NCBI GenBank assembly: GCA_947494325.1
Contig: CANLUS010000002.1
Coordinates: forward strand, 1-64,000
DNA from: an uncultured Flavobacteriaceae bacterium
GTDB taxonomy: Bacteria; Bacteroidota; Bacteroidia; Flavobacteriales; Flavobacteriaceae
Reading direction: 5' to 3'
Length of the DNA stretch: 64,000 bases
A program made the translations under genes and the position numbers. The notes below the pieces were generated by a model. The model searched no databases and was not told where the DNA came from. It saw nothing but the letters and a program-made list of their open reading frames with translations. Shown piece after piece: positions 18,950-27,569 of this stretch. How positions within the stretch are numbered: position 1 is the first letter of the stretch; each line of letters starts with the position of its first letter.

Positions 18950-20680
18950 TTAATAAACAGGTCCCTTTAATTCAAAATCCGCATGTTTCCAGGCCTTTTG
19001 AAGCTCTTTTTTAACTTTTAATGCTTCTTCAGATTTACCTTGTAACTCCAAACTTTGTTGCAAACCTAGTAATGACCATCCATTTTGTCGCAATGTCACC
19101 AAATCTTCTTTAAATATTTTTTCTGCTTCGACAAATTTATTTGCTTTTAATAAAATCGCACCAAGATTTTGTCTAGTTGGGATATGCCATGCAGCTGGTT
19201 CGGTATAAACCAATTTATCTTCATTATTCACAGCCTTTTTCAAGTATTCAATAGCACTCGAAAAATTACCTTTTAGCGCCGCTAATTCACCTGCTACAAC
19301 GTCATAAGCTATAATGGCTATATTTTTAGAGTTGTTATTCGCTGTCGCTACAATGTTTTCAAGCTCAGGATCTTTTTTAAGTTGCGCAATGGCTTCTAAT
19401 TCTTCTTGGGCTTCTTGTATGTTTCCTTTTCTAATAAAAGCGATCCCTCTAGCATAATGTCTCATTAAGTTGAGATGTTTGATATTGGGATTCGGTGCAG
19501 GAACAGTAAGAATTTCATTCCATTTTCCGAATCTGGTATATGCTAGAAGAGGAGTAGCTGCAAAATCTTGTAAAAATGGTAAATTCTCTAACTCACCTAC
19601 CGGTACTTTCTCAGCTGTCTTTTTTGCTGCCGCTATTGCTGTACTACTTTCTCCAAGAAAACTAGCCGCAGACCATAAAAAATGAATATTATGTGGATAA
19701 TAGGCAAGTGGATATAAGCCTTGGGAAAAACATTGAGAGATATAGTCTTCATCGGCGAGGATTGCTCTTTTATTAACTTCAACAGCATCTTTGTATCGAC
19801 CAACTCTTATGTATATGTGAGATGGCATATGAACAATATGACCTGCCCCAGGCATTAATGAGGCTAATTTATCGGCACTTTCAATACCCATATCTGGATA
19901 TGGTAACTCGACCATGTGAATATAATAATGATGGGATCCAGGATTTTCAGGCTCCAATTTCATAGCCTTCTCTAATGCTGTTTTGGCTTCCTTAATATTG
20001 GGTGATGGTTTTCCATTTTCATCCCAATAGTTCCAAGGTACAGTGTTCATAACCGATGCGGCATACAATACTTGAATGTTAGCATCATTTGGGTATTTTT
20101 TAACAACGACAGCCATCGCATTCATATAGGCCTTATTTAATTCAGTGATATCCTCCGTTAAGTCTGCACTATATCGTTTTGTCAACGCTGATATTAATGC
20201 TTTCTCCTTCGCCGACGCAGAACCCATTAATTGAACTGCTTTTGCCATGGCCTCATTACATTTTTTTTTGCGTTCGTCGTCTGGTTGTGGATCATTGATA
20301 TTTGGACCGAGGGCAAAGGCTTGACCCCAGTAACTCATGGCAACATTTGGAGCCAACCTTGCGGCTTCCAAAAAGGAACGATGTGATTCAGCATGATTAA
20401 AGGCATAACTCAATTTCATTCCTTGATTGAAAAATGCCTGTACACGATCACTTTGCGTACTTATTTTAAAATTGAGGTTACCTAGGTTATTGAAAAGTGG
20501 GGAAATTTGCTTGGTGGTATCTACGTTTTCCAACAAGAATTTTGGAGCCGTACATTTAACAAAATTCATAGCTACTTTTGGTGTAATCATTTCACTATTT
20601 CGGGTGAATTCGTTGGTAACAATAAAAGTAACCGAAAACAAAATAATGGCGACAAGGCCCAATGATAGTTTATTTTTCAT
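18950..20680 (-). CDS. Exported TPR-like protein with conserved histidine motifs
   Basis: A 576-residue protein with an N-terminal signal or membrane anchor (about 5-25) and helical repeats throughout, recognisable as tetratricopeptide repeats in the N- and C-terminal thirds. It also has histidine-rich motifs unusual for a pure scaffold: SHHYYIHMVE, GHIVHMPSHIYIRVGRY and YYPHNIHFLW, all between about residues 245 and 350. These look like a buried polar or metal site. Close relatives are usually annotated only as TPR-containing proteins, so no reaction is proposed. It stands alone between the ICMT-like and TIGR02757 genes. The gap 20681-20802 contains only a short GTATAG-CGAA-CTATAC hairpin. 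Confidence 0.8.
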   Translation of the reverse strand: MKNKLSLGLVAIILFSVTFIVTNEFTRNSEMITPKVAMNFVKCTAPKFLLENVDTTKQISPLFNNLGNLNFKISTQSDRVQAFFNQGMKLSYAFNHAESHRSFLEAARLAPNVAMSYWGQAFALGPNINDPQPDDERKKKCNEAMAKAVQLMGSASAKEKALISALTKRYSADLTEDITELNKAYMNAMAVVVKKYPNDANIQVLYAASVMNTVPWNYWDENGKPSPNIKEAKTALEKAMKLEPENPGSHHYYIHMVELPYPDMGIESADKLASLMPGAGHIVHMPSHIYIRVGRYKDAVEVNKRAILADEDYISQCFSQGLYPLAYYPHNIHFLWSAASFLGESSTAIAAAKKTAEKVPVGELENLPFLQDFAATPLLAYTRFGKWNEILTVPAPNPNIKHLNLMRHYARGIAFIRKGNIQEAQEELEAIAQLKKDPELENIVATANNNSKNIAIIAYDVVAGELAALKGNFSSAIEYLKKAVNNEDKLVYTEPAAWHIPTRQNLGAILLKANKFVEAEKIFKEDLVTLRQNGWSLLGLQQSLELQGKSEEALKVKKELQKAWKHADFELKGPVY

Positions 20681-20802
20681 AACAGTATGTTTGATTAGAA
20701 ATGGTTTATCTAACTAATGGTGTATAGCGAACTATACCAAAAATGGGTAGGTATTGTAAAAGTAGTGAATAATTATTGAATGCTGATTATTAACTATTTA
20801 AA

Positions 20803-21255
20803 TTAAATCCAACGTCGTACTTTTTTACAATACTCCTCGTATTCCTCTCCAAATAATTGTCTTAACACTTCCTCTTCTGGCTTTATCTGGAAAGTAGTGA
20901 TATACCAAATAAAGAGAAGCACTATTGGAAAAGTATAAAAGTTACCCAAGCGAATGCCAAAACCAATTAGAATACAAAGCATTCCTAGATACATTGGATT
21001 GCGTGTTACCCTATAAATACTAACTACGACAAGCTTAGAAGCTTTTTCCGGGTTTGAAGGATCAACGGTTGTTTTCGCTTTCCAAAAGGCATTCATAGCA
21101 AGAGCACCAACGGCAATACCAATTCCAAATAGCACGCGACTAACATTTTTTTGATATTCGAAATCTAGATGCTTAACGTCAGAAACTTTGGCAATACTCC
21201 ACATTATGAACATAAAAATAAGAAGTTGAATTGCTGGAGGTACTTTAAGTTTCAT
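20803..21255 (-). CDS. Isoprenylcysteine carboxyl methyltransferase-like membrane protein
   Basis: A 150-residue integral membrane protein with about four hydrophobic helices. It has the ICMT/PEMT signature: YRVTRNPMYLGM in the middle and a C-terminal KPEEEVLRQLFGEEYEEYC segment, the SAM-binding part of this family. Such bacterial proteins methylate small lipophilic substrates or phospholipids. True prenyl-cysteine substrates are not expected in a bacterium, so the substrate is unknown. Length fits the family. It is 49 bp downstream of the Gfo/Idh/MocA gene on the same strand and may be the last gene of that operon. Confidence 0.82.
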   Translation of the reverse strand: MKLKVPPAIQLLIFMFIMWSIAKVSDVKHLDFEYQKNVSRVLFGIGIAVGALAMNAFWKAKTTVDPSNPEKASKLVVVSIYRVTRNPMYLGMLCILIGFGIRLGNFYTFPIVLLFIWYITTFQIKPEEEVLRQLFGEEYEEYCKKVRRWI

Positions 21256-21304
21256 AGATTTTAACTAAAACTGGATAAAATAAAATTCTCGTCTGTAGGT
21301 TGTT

Positions 21305-22387
21305 CTATAATGTGACTCTAACACTATTGTTGGCAGCTGATTTCATAATGGCTTCTACTACTTTAATATCTTTCATGCCTTCTTCTCCCGGAACTAATGG
21401 TAACTTTTCATAGTGTATAGCCAAGGCATTATCGTCCATTTGTTTTGCCTGTTGATTTCCCTTAAAGGGAGTAAGGATTGTTCCATCACTTGTTGTACCT
21501 CGAACACCCGAATAAGATTGCATCGGACTTAGTTCATACCAACCTTTATCACAATCAATTTTTAGCGTATTAATGTTGGCCCCAAAAGTTGTCTTGCAAG
21601 TAGCCATAATGCCATTAGGAAATTCAAGATCATAGGTTGTAGTTTCATCAGCAATAAAAACTGCTCTATCGCTGAATTGTTTAGCCGAAACTGACATAGG
21701 TTCTAAACCGGTAGCATATCTAGATGCATTCAAGGTATAAACTCCCATATCGAACATTGCACCCCCACCTAATTCTTTATGAAGTCTCCAATTCTTAGGG
21801 TCACTAGGATTACTATAGAAACCAGCTTCAGCAAATACGGATTTTATTGCACCATAAGGTTTTGAATTTCGCCATTTTATTATTTGTTGTGTAACAGGTT
21901 CATGTTGCATACGGTACCCAATGGATAATTGCACTTTATTCTTAGAGCAAGCATGTATCATTTGTTGACATTCATTGACGTTCATCGCCATTGGTTTTTC
22001 ACACCAAACATGTTTTCCTGCATTTGCACCAATTATGGTAAATTTTTTATGCAGTCCATTTGGGAGAACTATATATACAATATCTATCTCGTCATTATTA
22101 GCAATTTCATGCATATTTTGGTAGTTATACACGTTCTTTGTCGCAATACCATATTTTTGTTGCCATAGTGGTATTTTTTCGGGAGAACCGGTCACAATAC
22201 CTTTAAGCTCGCAGTGTTTTGTGAGCTGCAAAGCTGGAGCCAATAAATCGTTACTATAGTATCCTAATCCAACTAGTGCAACACCTAATTTTTCTTTTTT
22301 TCTCGGTATAATAAGATTACATGAGGGCATCACGCTAATTGCTGTCAGCAATCCAGCTTTTTTTATAAAAGTTCTTCTATTTTCCAT
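21305..22387 (-). CDS. Gfo/Idh/MocA oxidoreductase with export signal
   Basis: A 360-residue NAD(P)-dependent sugar dehydrogenase-like protein. The N-terminus (NRRTFIKKAGLL) resembles a twin-arginine signal, followed by a hydrophobic stretch and a cysteine (PSCN), so it may be an exported, possibly lipid-anchored, periplasmic enzyme like glucose-fructose oxidoreductase. The Rossmann fold begins at LGVALVGLGYYS, and the family motif CEKPMAMN is present near residue 133. The C-terminal domain has the expected GGGAMFDMGVYTLN segment. The start is only 1 bp after the stop of the SGNH hydrolase gene, so translation is probably coupled. Substrate unknown; a carbohydrate is likely. Confidence 0.85.
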   Translation of the reverse strand: MENRRTFIKKAGLLTAISVMPSCNLIIPRKKEKLGVALVGLGYYSNDLLAPALQLTKHCELKGIVTGSPEKIPLWQQKYGIATKNVYNYQNMHEIANNDEIDIVYIVLPNGLHKKFTIIGANAGKHVWCEKPMAMNVNECQQMIHACSKNKVQLSIGYRMQHEPVTQQIIKWRNSKPYGAIKSVFAEAGFYSNPSDPKNWRLHKELGGGAMFDMGVYTLNASRYATGLEPMSVSAKQFSDRAVFIADETTTYDLEFPNGIMATCKTTFGANINTLKIDCDKGWYELSPMQSYSGVRGTTSDGTILTPFKGNQQAKQMDDNALAIHYEKLPLVPGEEGMKDIKVVEAIMKSAANNSVRVTL

Positions 22388-22388
22388 G

Positions 22389-23078
22389 CTATTGACCTTT
22401 ATTGAAGGCTTTTTTAAGAGCCATCTTTACAAGGGGTGCCATCACCTGATATCCTTTTTTATTAGGATGCACGCCGTCATAAGTGTATGCTGCTTTTAAT
22501 CCGTTCTGATCATCTACCATCGCAGAGAAATAATCTAGATAAATGATATCATGTTTCGAGGCGTATTCTTTGAGAAGTTTATTGAGAGTTGGTATCTTTT
22601 CATTTGGTTTAAGGCCTTTGCGCCAAGGGTAATCATATGCAGGATGAACAGATGATATAATAACTTTGATATGATTTGCTTTTGCTATTTCGGCCATAGA
22701 GCTAATATTATCAACGATCATTTCTAACGTACTCGGACCTGTATTTCCAGCGATATCATTGGTGCCGGCTAAAATTACCACCACTTTAGGATATAAGTCT
22801 ACAACGTCTTGTTTAAAACGAATCAGCATCTGTGGTGTTGTTTGACCACTAATACCTCGATTGATATAAGATTTATTTTGGAAAAATGTTGAATCATGTT
22901 GACTCCAACCTTCTGTAATTGAATTGCCCATAAAGACAACACGATTTTTATCTTTATCTAAAGTTTTGAGTACTTCATTCTCTTGTTGGAATCGTTTTAA
23001 ATTTGCCCAATCTTGAGCTTCAATTTCTTGATTGATGGCCATAAAGACTAATAAGATTGTTATTAAGTAAGGTTTCAT
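22389..23078 (-). CDS. SGNH/GDSL-type lipase or esterase, secreted
   Basis: A 229-residue SGNH-fold hydrolase with a signal peptide (about 1-21). Blocks: FMGNSITEGW with the nucleophile Ser, the oxyanion glycine in NRGISGQTT, LAGTNDIAGN with the oxyanion Asn, and YDGVHPNKKGY with the catalytic Asp and His. All four catalytic blocks are intact. The class resembles platelet-activating-factor acetylhydrolase-like and carbohydrate esterases. Acetyl-ester removal from glycans is plausible given the adjacent sugar-oxidoreductase-like gene, but this is inference. It follows the SnoaL-like lipoprotein gene by 17 bp and precedes the oxidoreductase by 1 bp. Confidence 0.88.
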   Translation of the reverse strand: MKPYLITILLVFMAINQEIEAQDWANLKRFQQENEVLKTLDKDKNRVVFMGNSITEGWSQHDSTFFQNKSYINRGISGQTTPQMLIRFKQDVVDLYPKVVVILAGTNDIAGNTGPSTLEMIVDNISSMAEIAKANHIKVIISSVHPAYDYPWRKGLKPNEKIPTLNKLLKEYASKHDIIYLDYFSAMVDDQNGLKAAYTYDGVHPNKKGYQVMAPLVKMALKKAFNKGQ

Positions 23079-23095
23079 AAATAATTAATTTTCTG

Positions 23096-23539
23096 TTAAT
23101 CCCAAACAAATTTCCAATTACCATCTGTTTGACGTTTCCAAACGGTATGAAAAATGCCGGTACTTTCCTTTTTAACACCCGTTGAGTCAACTGATGTAAA
23201 GATATAATTTCCATAAGTATAGGCCATATCGCCAGCGTCACTTACGTCAACAAAAGTTGGTTTCCAAGTTAATGTTTCATTGGGTCTTACATCTTTTTCA
23301 TACCATGATTGAATCGCTTCTTTACCTTTGATTACCTTTTTTCCGCGCCTAATTACACCATCATCTGCAGCATAGGTATAAAATGCTCTGGTGAGTCCTT
23401 CTTTTTGTACTAGATCGTTAAACTCCTTTTCAGTTTGCAAGATTTCAGATTTCCACTTTGCTATCTCATTTTCACTGACTGTTGTATTGCAAGCAACTAA
23501 CACAAGAAAGAATAACAATGATCTTGCAGCTATCTTCAT
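23096..23539 (-). CDS. SnoaL/DUF4440-like lipoprotein
   Basis: A 147-residue protein with a lipoprotein signal ending in the lipobox LVAC, so Cys17 would be lipidated. The mature part fits the NTF2/SnoaL-like (DUF4440) cone fold: an N-terminal helix, an RGKKVIKGKEAIQSWYE turn, and a strand ending in the hallmark W-K-x-x-WD finish. Family members include ketosteroid isomerases and binding domains without catalysis. No catalytic dyad can be assigned here. It is the first gene of a three-gene operon with the SGNH hydrolase and the Gfo/Idh/MocA protein; all three carry export signals. Confidence 0.8.
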   Translation of the reverse strand: MKIAARSLLFFLVLVACNTTVSENEIAKWKSEILQTEKEFNDLVQKEGLTRAFYTYAADDGVIRRGKKVIKGKEAIQSWYEKDVRPNETLTWKPTFVDVSDAGDMAYTYGNYIFTSVDSTGVKKESTGIFHTVWKRQTDGNWKFVWD

Positions 23540-23635
23540 TCTGTACTGTTTAAATTTCTTCTCTCAAATATAACCAATATTTTCAGTTTATTTTAAATCT
23601 TCAAATTAGTATATTCGTCATTAATTTAAGCACTA

Positions 23636-25741
23636 GTGTCTGCACGCAATCTACATACTTCTATAGAATATCTGAAAGGTGTTGGTCCGTCACGTGCCGA
23701 TTTACTCCGTAAAGAATTAGGTATTCGTACGTTGGCAGATTTAGTTAATTTCTTTCCTAATCGTTATATCGACAGAACTCGTTTCTTTAAAATAAATCAG
23801 CTGCAACAAAATAGTGCAGAGGTGCAAATTATTGGAAGAATTACGCATATTAAGACGGTACAGCAAAAACGTGGTAGTAGGTTAGTAGCAACGTTTAGCG
23901 ATGAAACGGGTAGCATGGAACTGGTTTGGTTTAGAGGGGTAAAATGGATTAAAGATTCTTTAAAAGTAAATATACCATATGTTGCCTTTGGTAAAGTGGG
24001 TTTATTTGGACATACTTTCAATATGCCACATCCAGAACTAGAATTAGTAACGGATTATAAGAAAAGTCTGCAGTCGGCTATGCAGCCAGTGTATCCATCT
24101 ACTGAAAACCTTACCAATAAAGGAGTAACCAATAGAGTTGTTGTCAAGATGATGCAGAGCTTATTTATCGAAACGAACGGAACTTTTCAAGAAACATTGT
24201 CTGGTGAACTGTTATCTAAGTTGCAATTAGTATCAAAGAGTAGGGCCTTATTTCATATTCATTTCCCAGAGAATCAACAAACTCTAACCAATGCACAGCA
24301 ACGATTAAAGTTTGAAGAGTTATTCTTTATTCAATTACAGTTAATTCGAAAAAAATTAATACACAAGGCACGTATCAAGGGATTTGTTTTTGATACCATT
24401 GGTAAGGATTTTAATTCGTTTTATAAGGATCACTTGCCGTTCGAACTTACCAAAGCACAAAAACGTGTTGTAAAGGAAATCCGTAAAGATATGATGACGG
24501 GTGCCCAGATGAATCGTTTGCTGCAAGGCGATGTTGGATCGGGGAAGACCATTGTTGGTTTGTTAGCTATGTTGATCGCCTTAGACAATGGGTTTCAAGC
24601 TTCTCTGATGGCTCCTACAGAAATATTAGCAAAACAACATTACAATGCTATTTGTGAACTTTTAAAAGGGTTAGATATTCATGTAGGCCTTTTGACTGGT
24701 TCGACGAAAGCCAAAGATAGAAAAGTGTTGCATGAGAATTTAGAAAATGGAGCGCTACATATTTTAATTGGTACCCATGCACTTATTGAAGATAAGGTGC
24801 AATTTAAAAATTTAGGGCTAGCAATTATAGATGAACAGCATCGGTTCGGTGTAGCCCAACGTGCTAAGATGTGGATGAAAAATACCTTACCACCTCATAT
24901 ACTGGTAATGACGGCAACTCCAATTCCGAGAACCTTGGCGATGAGTGTATATGGTGATTTAGATATTTCTGTTATAGATGAGTTGCCTCCTGGAAGAAAG
25001 GAGATAAAGACAGCACATCGTTACGATAGCAATCGATTGAGTGTTTTTAAGTTCATGAAGGAAGAGATTGAAAAAGGAAGGCAGGTCTATGTTGTGTATC
25101 CTTTAATTCAAGAATCGCAAAAACTTGATTTTAAAGATTTAATGGATGGTTATGAAAGTATTGTTAGAGAATTTCCTACTCCCAAATATCAAGTAAGTAT
25201 TGTTCATGGCAAAATGAAGCCTGCAGATAAGGAATTTGAAATGAATCGGTTTCTGCAACAAGAAACCCAGATTATGGTTGCAACTACGGTTATTGAAGTA
25301 GGAGTAAATATTCCAAATGCAAGTGTTATGATTATTGAAAGTGCAGAACGTTTTGGCTTATCTCAATTACATCAATTACGAGGAAGAGTTGGACGAGGAG
25401 CGGAGCAGAGTTTTTGTATTTTGATGACTAGTTTTAAACTAACACATGATGCTAAAAAAAGGTTGGATACCATGGTAAGTACAAATGATGGATTCGAGAT
25501 AGCCGAGGTAGATTTAAATTTAAGAGGACCTGGAGATATGATGGGCACACAGCAAAGCGGCGTATTAAATCTGCGGATAGCTGATATTGTAAAGGATGGC
25601 GTTATTTTGAAAAGAGCACGTGAAGAGGCTACAATACTATTGAAAAGTGATCCTAATCTTGCCAAAAAAGAAAATAGATTTATTCAATTAACCTACCAAG
25701 AAATTAGCAAGAACAGAGCAATTTGGGCTAACATTAGTTAA
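23636..25741 (+). CDS. recG: ATP-dependent DNA helicase RecG
   Basis: A 701-residue monomeric helicase that remodels stalled replication forks and Holliday junctions. The N-terminal wedge/OB domain begins with YLKGVGPSRADLLRKELGI. Walker A QGDVGSGKT is at about 297-305, the DEQH box near 399-402, then TATPIPRTLAM, and the C-terminal helicase half with QLRGRVGRG and the LRGPGDMMGTQQSG RecG signature. Full length. The start is a GTG at 23636; no in-frame ATG fits better because the conserved N-terminus starts within ten codons. Divergent from the SnoaL-like lipoprotein gene and followed by a shared terminator. Confidence 0.97.
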   Translation: MSARNLHTSIEYLKGVGPSRADLLRKELGIRTLADLVNFFPNRYIDRTRFFKINQLQQNSAEVQIIGRITHIKTVQQKRGSRLVATFSDETGSMELVWFRGVKWIKDSLKVNIPYVAFGKVGLFGHTFNMPHPELELVTDYKKSLQSAMQPVYPSTENLTNKGVTNRVVVKMMQSLFIETNGTFQETLSGELLSKLQLVSKSRALFHIHFPENQQTLTNAQQRLKFEELFFIQLQLIRKKLIHKARIKGFVFDTIGKDFNSFYKDHLPFELTKAQKRVVKEIRKDMMTGAQMNRLLQGDVGSGKTIVGLLAMLIALDNGFQASLMAPTEILAKQHYNAICELLKGLDIHVGLLTGSTKAKDRKVLHENLENGALHILIGTHALIEDKVQFKNLGLAIIDEQHRFGVAQRAKMWMKNTLPPHILVMTATPIPRTLAMSVYGDLDISVIDELPPGRKEIKTAHRYDSNRLSVFKFMKEEIEKGRQVYVVYPLIQESQKLDFKDLMDGYESIVREFPTPKYQVSIVHGKMKPADKEFEMNRFLQQETQIMVATTVIEVGVNIPNASVMIIESAERFGLSQLHQLRGRVGRGAEQSFCILMTSFKLTHDAKKRLDTMVSTNDGFEIAEVDLNLRGPGDMMGTQQSGVLNLRIADIVKDGVILKRAREEATILLKSDPNLAKKENRFIQLTYQEISKNRAIWANIS

Positions 25742-25744
25742 TAA

Positions 25745-25774
25745 AAAAGCCAGCTGTATATACAGCTGGCTTTT
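25745..25774. terminator. Bidirectional intrinsic terminator
   Basis: A perfect 13-bp stem (AAAAGCCAGCTGT and its complement) with a TA-rich 4-base loop, preceded by A-tract and followed by TTTT. It separates the convergent recG (ends 25741) and the DUF2911 gene (ends 25796) and can serve both. Confidence 0.88.
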
Positions 25775-25795
25775 CTAAATTTTATTGTGCCATTA

Positions 25796-26911
25796 TTATT
25801 GCATCTTTCCTCCTTTTTTTAATCTGTCTATATTGGCTTGAACTCTGTCTTTATTTGCCTTAGCAGGTGCTAGTTTCAAAGCTTTGGTTAAATATTTAAT
25901 AGCCGTTTTAGTGTTTCCTTGAGAGGCATAAGCTCTGCCCAAGCCATAATTTACTGGCCACGTATTTTCATGATTTGACGCGTTCCACTTGAATACTTTC
26001 AAAGCCTCATCTTTAAGTCCTTGATTCATTAAAGATCTGGCATATCCATGAACCTGAAATACAGAACCACTGCTCAACGATTTATTCATTAAATCAATAC
26101 TTTCTGCTTGTTTTCCCATTTTTGTCAAAATCGCTGCTTTCAACTGGGCATTTGTGAATGTTTTTTGGCTAAAGAACATGCCTTCTCTCGCATTGTTTAC
26201 CCATTGTAGAGCTTCATTTAAATCGCCACCATTGTTAAGAGCAAAACTAGCCGCTTGCTCCCAATTCTGTCTGCTAAATCCGGCCTGACCTTGCATTCCT
26301 TTTTTAATATCGGCGATAACAATCTCAGTTACTGGAACATCAATTTTGAATGGGATTTGTTTCTTCTCCCAAATTAATGCTGCAGTAGCAGAAGTTGGTT
26401 GAACATCAATAAAATCAAATGTCAATAATTCTCTGTGCGGAACTTCTTTTGTTTTTACGGATACAAGTACCGCATCCTCTGAAGGGTCATAAAAGTAACT
26501 TCCCCAGGCGGTGTGATTTTTCGAGAGTATAATGTCAGCATCTCCATTTTCTTTAATAACCATATGTAAACCATACTTACCTGCCTTCACTGGTTTCCCT
26601 TCAAAGGTCACATCATGGGTAAATTTGATCACTGTATTTTCATCTGCTCCTGCTCTCCATGGAGATTTTTTGGCAGTTCCGAAACCAAAATTATTCATTC
26701 CATAGGGTACAAGTTTACCCCATATTTCTCTTCCTTTTACACTTGGCCGAGAATAGTTAATATAAATGTCTGTAGTTCCGACGGTTTGTTTAACCGTGGC
26801 TTTCTGACTGCCTCGAGGTGTATTTAATTGAGCTTCAATAGAATTTGTAGCTAATGCCAAAAAGGCGACCATACAAATGGCGGTAATGTTTCTAACATAA
26901 TGATTTTTCAT
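25796..26911 (-). CDS. DUF2911 protein with C-terminal TPR repeats
   Basis: A 371-residue exported protein. Signal peptide 1-27 (ending IEAQ). Residues about 35-190 form a DUF2911 domain, recognised by INYSRPSVKGREIWG, LVPYGMNNFGFG, WRAGADENTVI and the AGKYGLHMV turn. Residues about 225-365 are TPR-like helices ending in a Lys-rich tail. DUF2911 is a common periplasmic or outer-membrane-associated Bacteroidota domain of unknown function; the TPR part suggests protein binding. It is monocistronic, shares a terminator with recG, and has a long 658-bp gap upstream. Confidence 0.85.
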   Translation of the reverse strand: MKNHYVRNITAICMVAFLALATNSIEAQLNTPRGSQKATVKQTVGTTDIYINYSRPSVKGREIWGKLVPYGMNNFGFGTAKKSPWRAGADENTVIKFTHDVTFEGKPVKAGKYGLHMVIKENGDADIILSKNHTAWGSYFYDPSEDAVLVSVKTKEVPHRELLTFDFIDVQPTSATAALIWEKKQIPFKIDVPVTEIVIADIKKGMQGQAGFSRQNWEQAASFALNNGGDLNEALQWVNNAREGMFFSQKTFTNAQLKAAILTKMGKQAESIDLMNKSLSSGSVFQVHGYARSLMNQGLKDEALKVFKWNASNHENTWPVNYGLGRAYASQGNTKTAIKYLTKALKLAPAKANKDRVQANIDRLKKGGKMQ

Positions 26912-26961
26912 AATCGTTTGGTTTAGTTGAACAATAAATTAATGAATTAACCGATTGATTC

Positions 26962-27051
26962 ATGGTTCTCAATTCGCTTCACAAGGTACTACTAGCAATA
27001 AAAAAGAATAGTTATAATACTGTTAAAAATAAGATTGAATTCGTTAAATAA
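26962..27051 (+). CDS. Candidate 29-codon small ORF ending on a terminator
   Basis: An ATG at 26962 opens a 29-residue frame rich in Lys and hydrophobic residues (starts MVLNSLHKVLLAIKK), with the TAA at 27049-27051 directly at the base of the hairpin at 27051-27088. The peptide would be basic and could form an amphipathic helix. No clear promoter is seen, and the ATG falls within the likely promoter region of the divergent DUF2911 gene. Chance ORFs of this size are common, so the support comes only from its position against an otherwise unexplained terminator. It could equally be the 3' part of a non-coding RNA. Confidence 0.25.
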   Translation: MVLNSLHKVLLAIKKNSYNTVKNKIEFVK

Positions 27052-27088
27052 ACAAAGCCTCAGAATGAAAACATTTCGAGGCTTTGTT
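27051..27088. terminator. Orphan terminator-like hairpin
   Basis: Arms AACAAAGCCTC (27051-27061) and GAGGCTTTGTT (27078-27088) pair perfectly over 11 bp. The interior can extend the stem imperfectly (GAATG with CATTT). T-rich sequence follows on both strands. Both flanking annotated genes point away from it, so it does not terminate either of them. It implies an unannotated transcript on one strand. Confidence 0.65.
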
Positions 27089-27569
27089 TTGGGAAGAAAG
27101 AGTATTCAATCAGACCATTGAATTTTCTTACTCAAAATTAATGTATGAGTTATTAAATGTAATAAAATATTGATTAGCAACTTGTTAAATTAATCTTAAA
27201 TTGTATTAATCTTAACAGAGCATTTATTTTTAATACTTTTATTTCATAACAACCTCAAGGTTTTATTCAGGTTAAATAGCGTCAATATTTAAGAATTCCA
27301 ATCTCTAATGAACTAATCAGTTGCAAAGTAATAGTTGCCTTGTATTAAGACTTTCGACCGAATAAAAATGAAAAGGAAAGTAAAAAGTTAATTTTTACAA
27401 CCTGATTATGAACGATTTTTTGAGTTTATCATAAATTTATGGTTTTAATATCCTAAGATTTTAGTAAAAGGCTAAAATTATTATTGCATTTTTTAACATT
27501 CTACAAAAATTTAAAGAATGTGCCTTATTTGATTGGCATTTTTTAACTTTACGCACCTAATTTTAGCCT

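Larger units (their letters stand above)
26912..27569. other. Long divergent intergenic region (658 bp)
   Basis: This gap separates the divergent DUF2911 and BadF-type kinase genes. It holds (i) a 29-codon ORF at 26962-27051 whose stop runs into (ii) a terminator-like hairpin at 27051-27088, and (iii) on the kinase side, a 12-bp direct repeat GCATTTTTTAAC at 27486-27497 and 27536-27547. A 7-bp inverted repeat ACATTCT/AGAATGT (27496-27502 and 27515-27521) lies between the repeat copies. A near-consensus -7 box TAACTTTA is at 27544-27551. I see no tRNA, longer ORF or recognisable gene remnant in 27089-27480. Confidence 0.6.

Noticed and set aside
20722-20737. Small GTATAG-CGAA-CTATAC hairpin
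   Set aside because: Only 6 bp of stem and no repeat elsewhere in the window; not called as an operator.
27089-27480. Possible gene remnant or RNA gene in the long intergenic gap
   Set aside because: No frame over 30 codons with a sensible start, no cloverleaf-like structure and no protein pattern on either strand.
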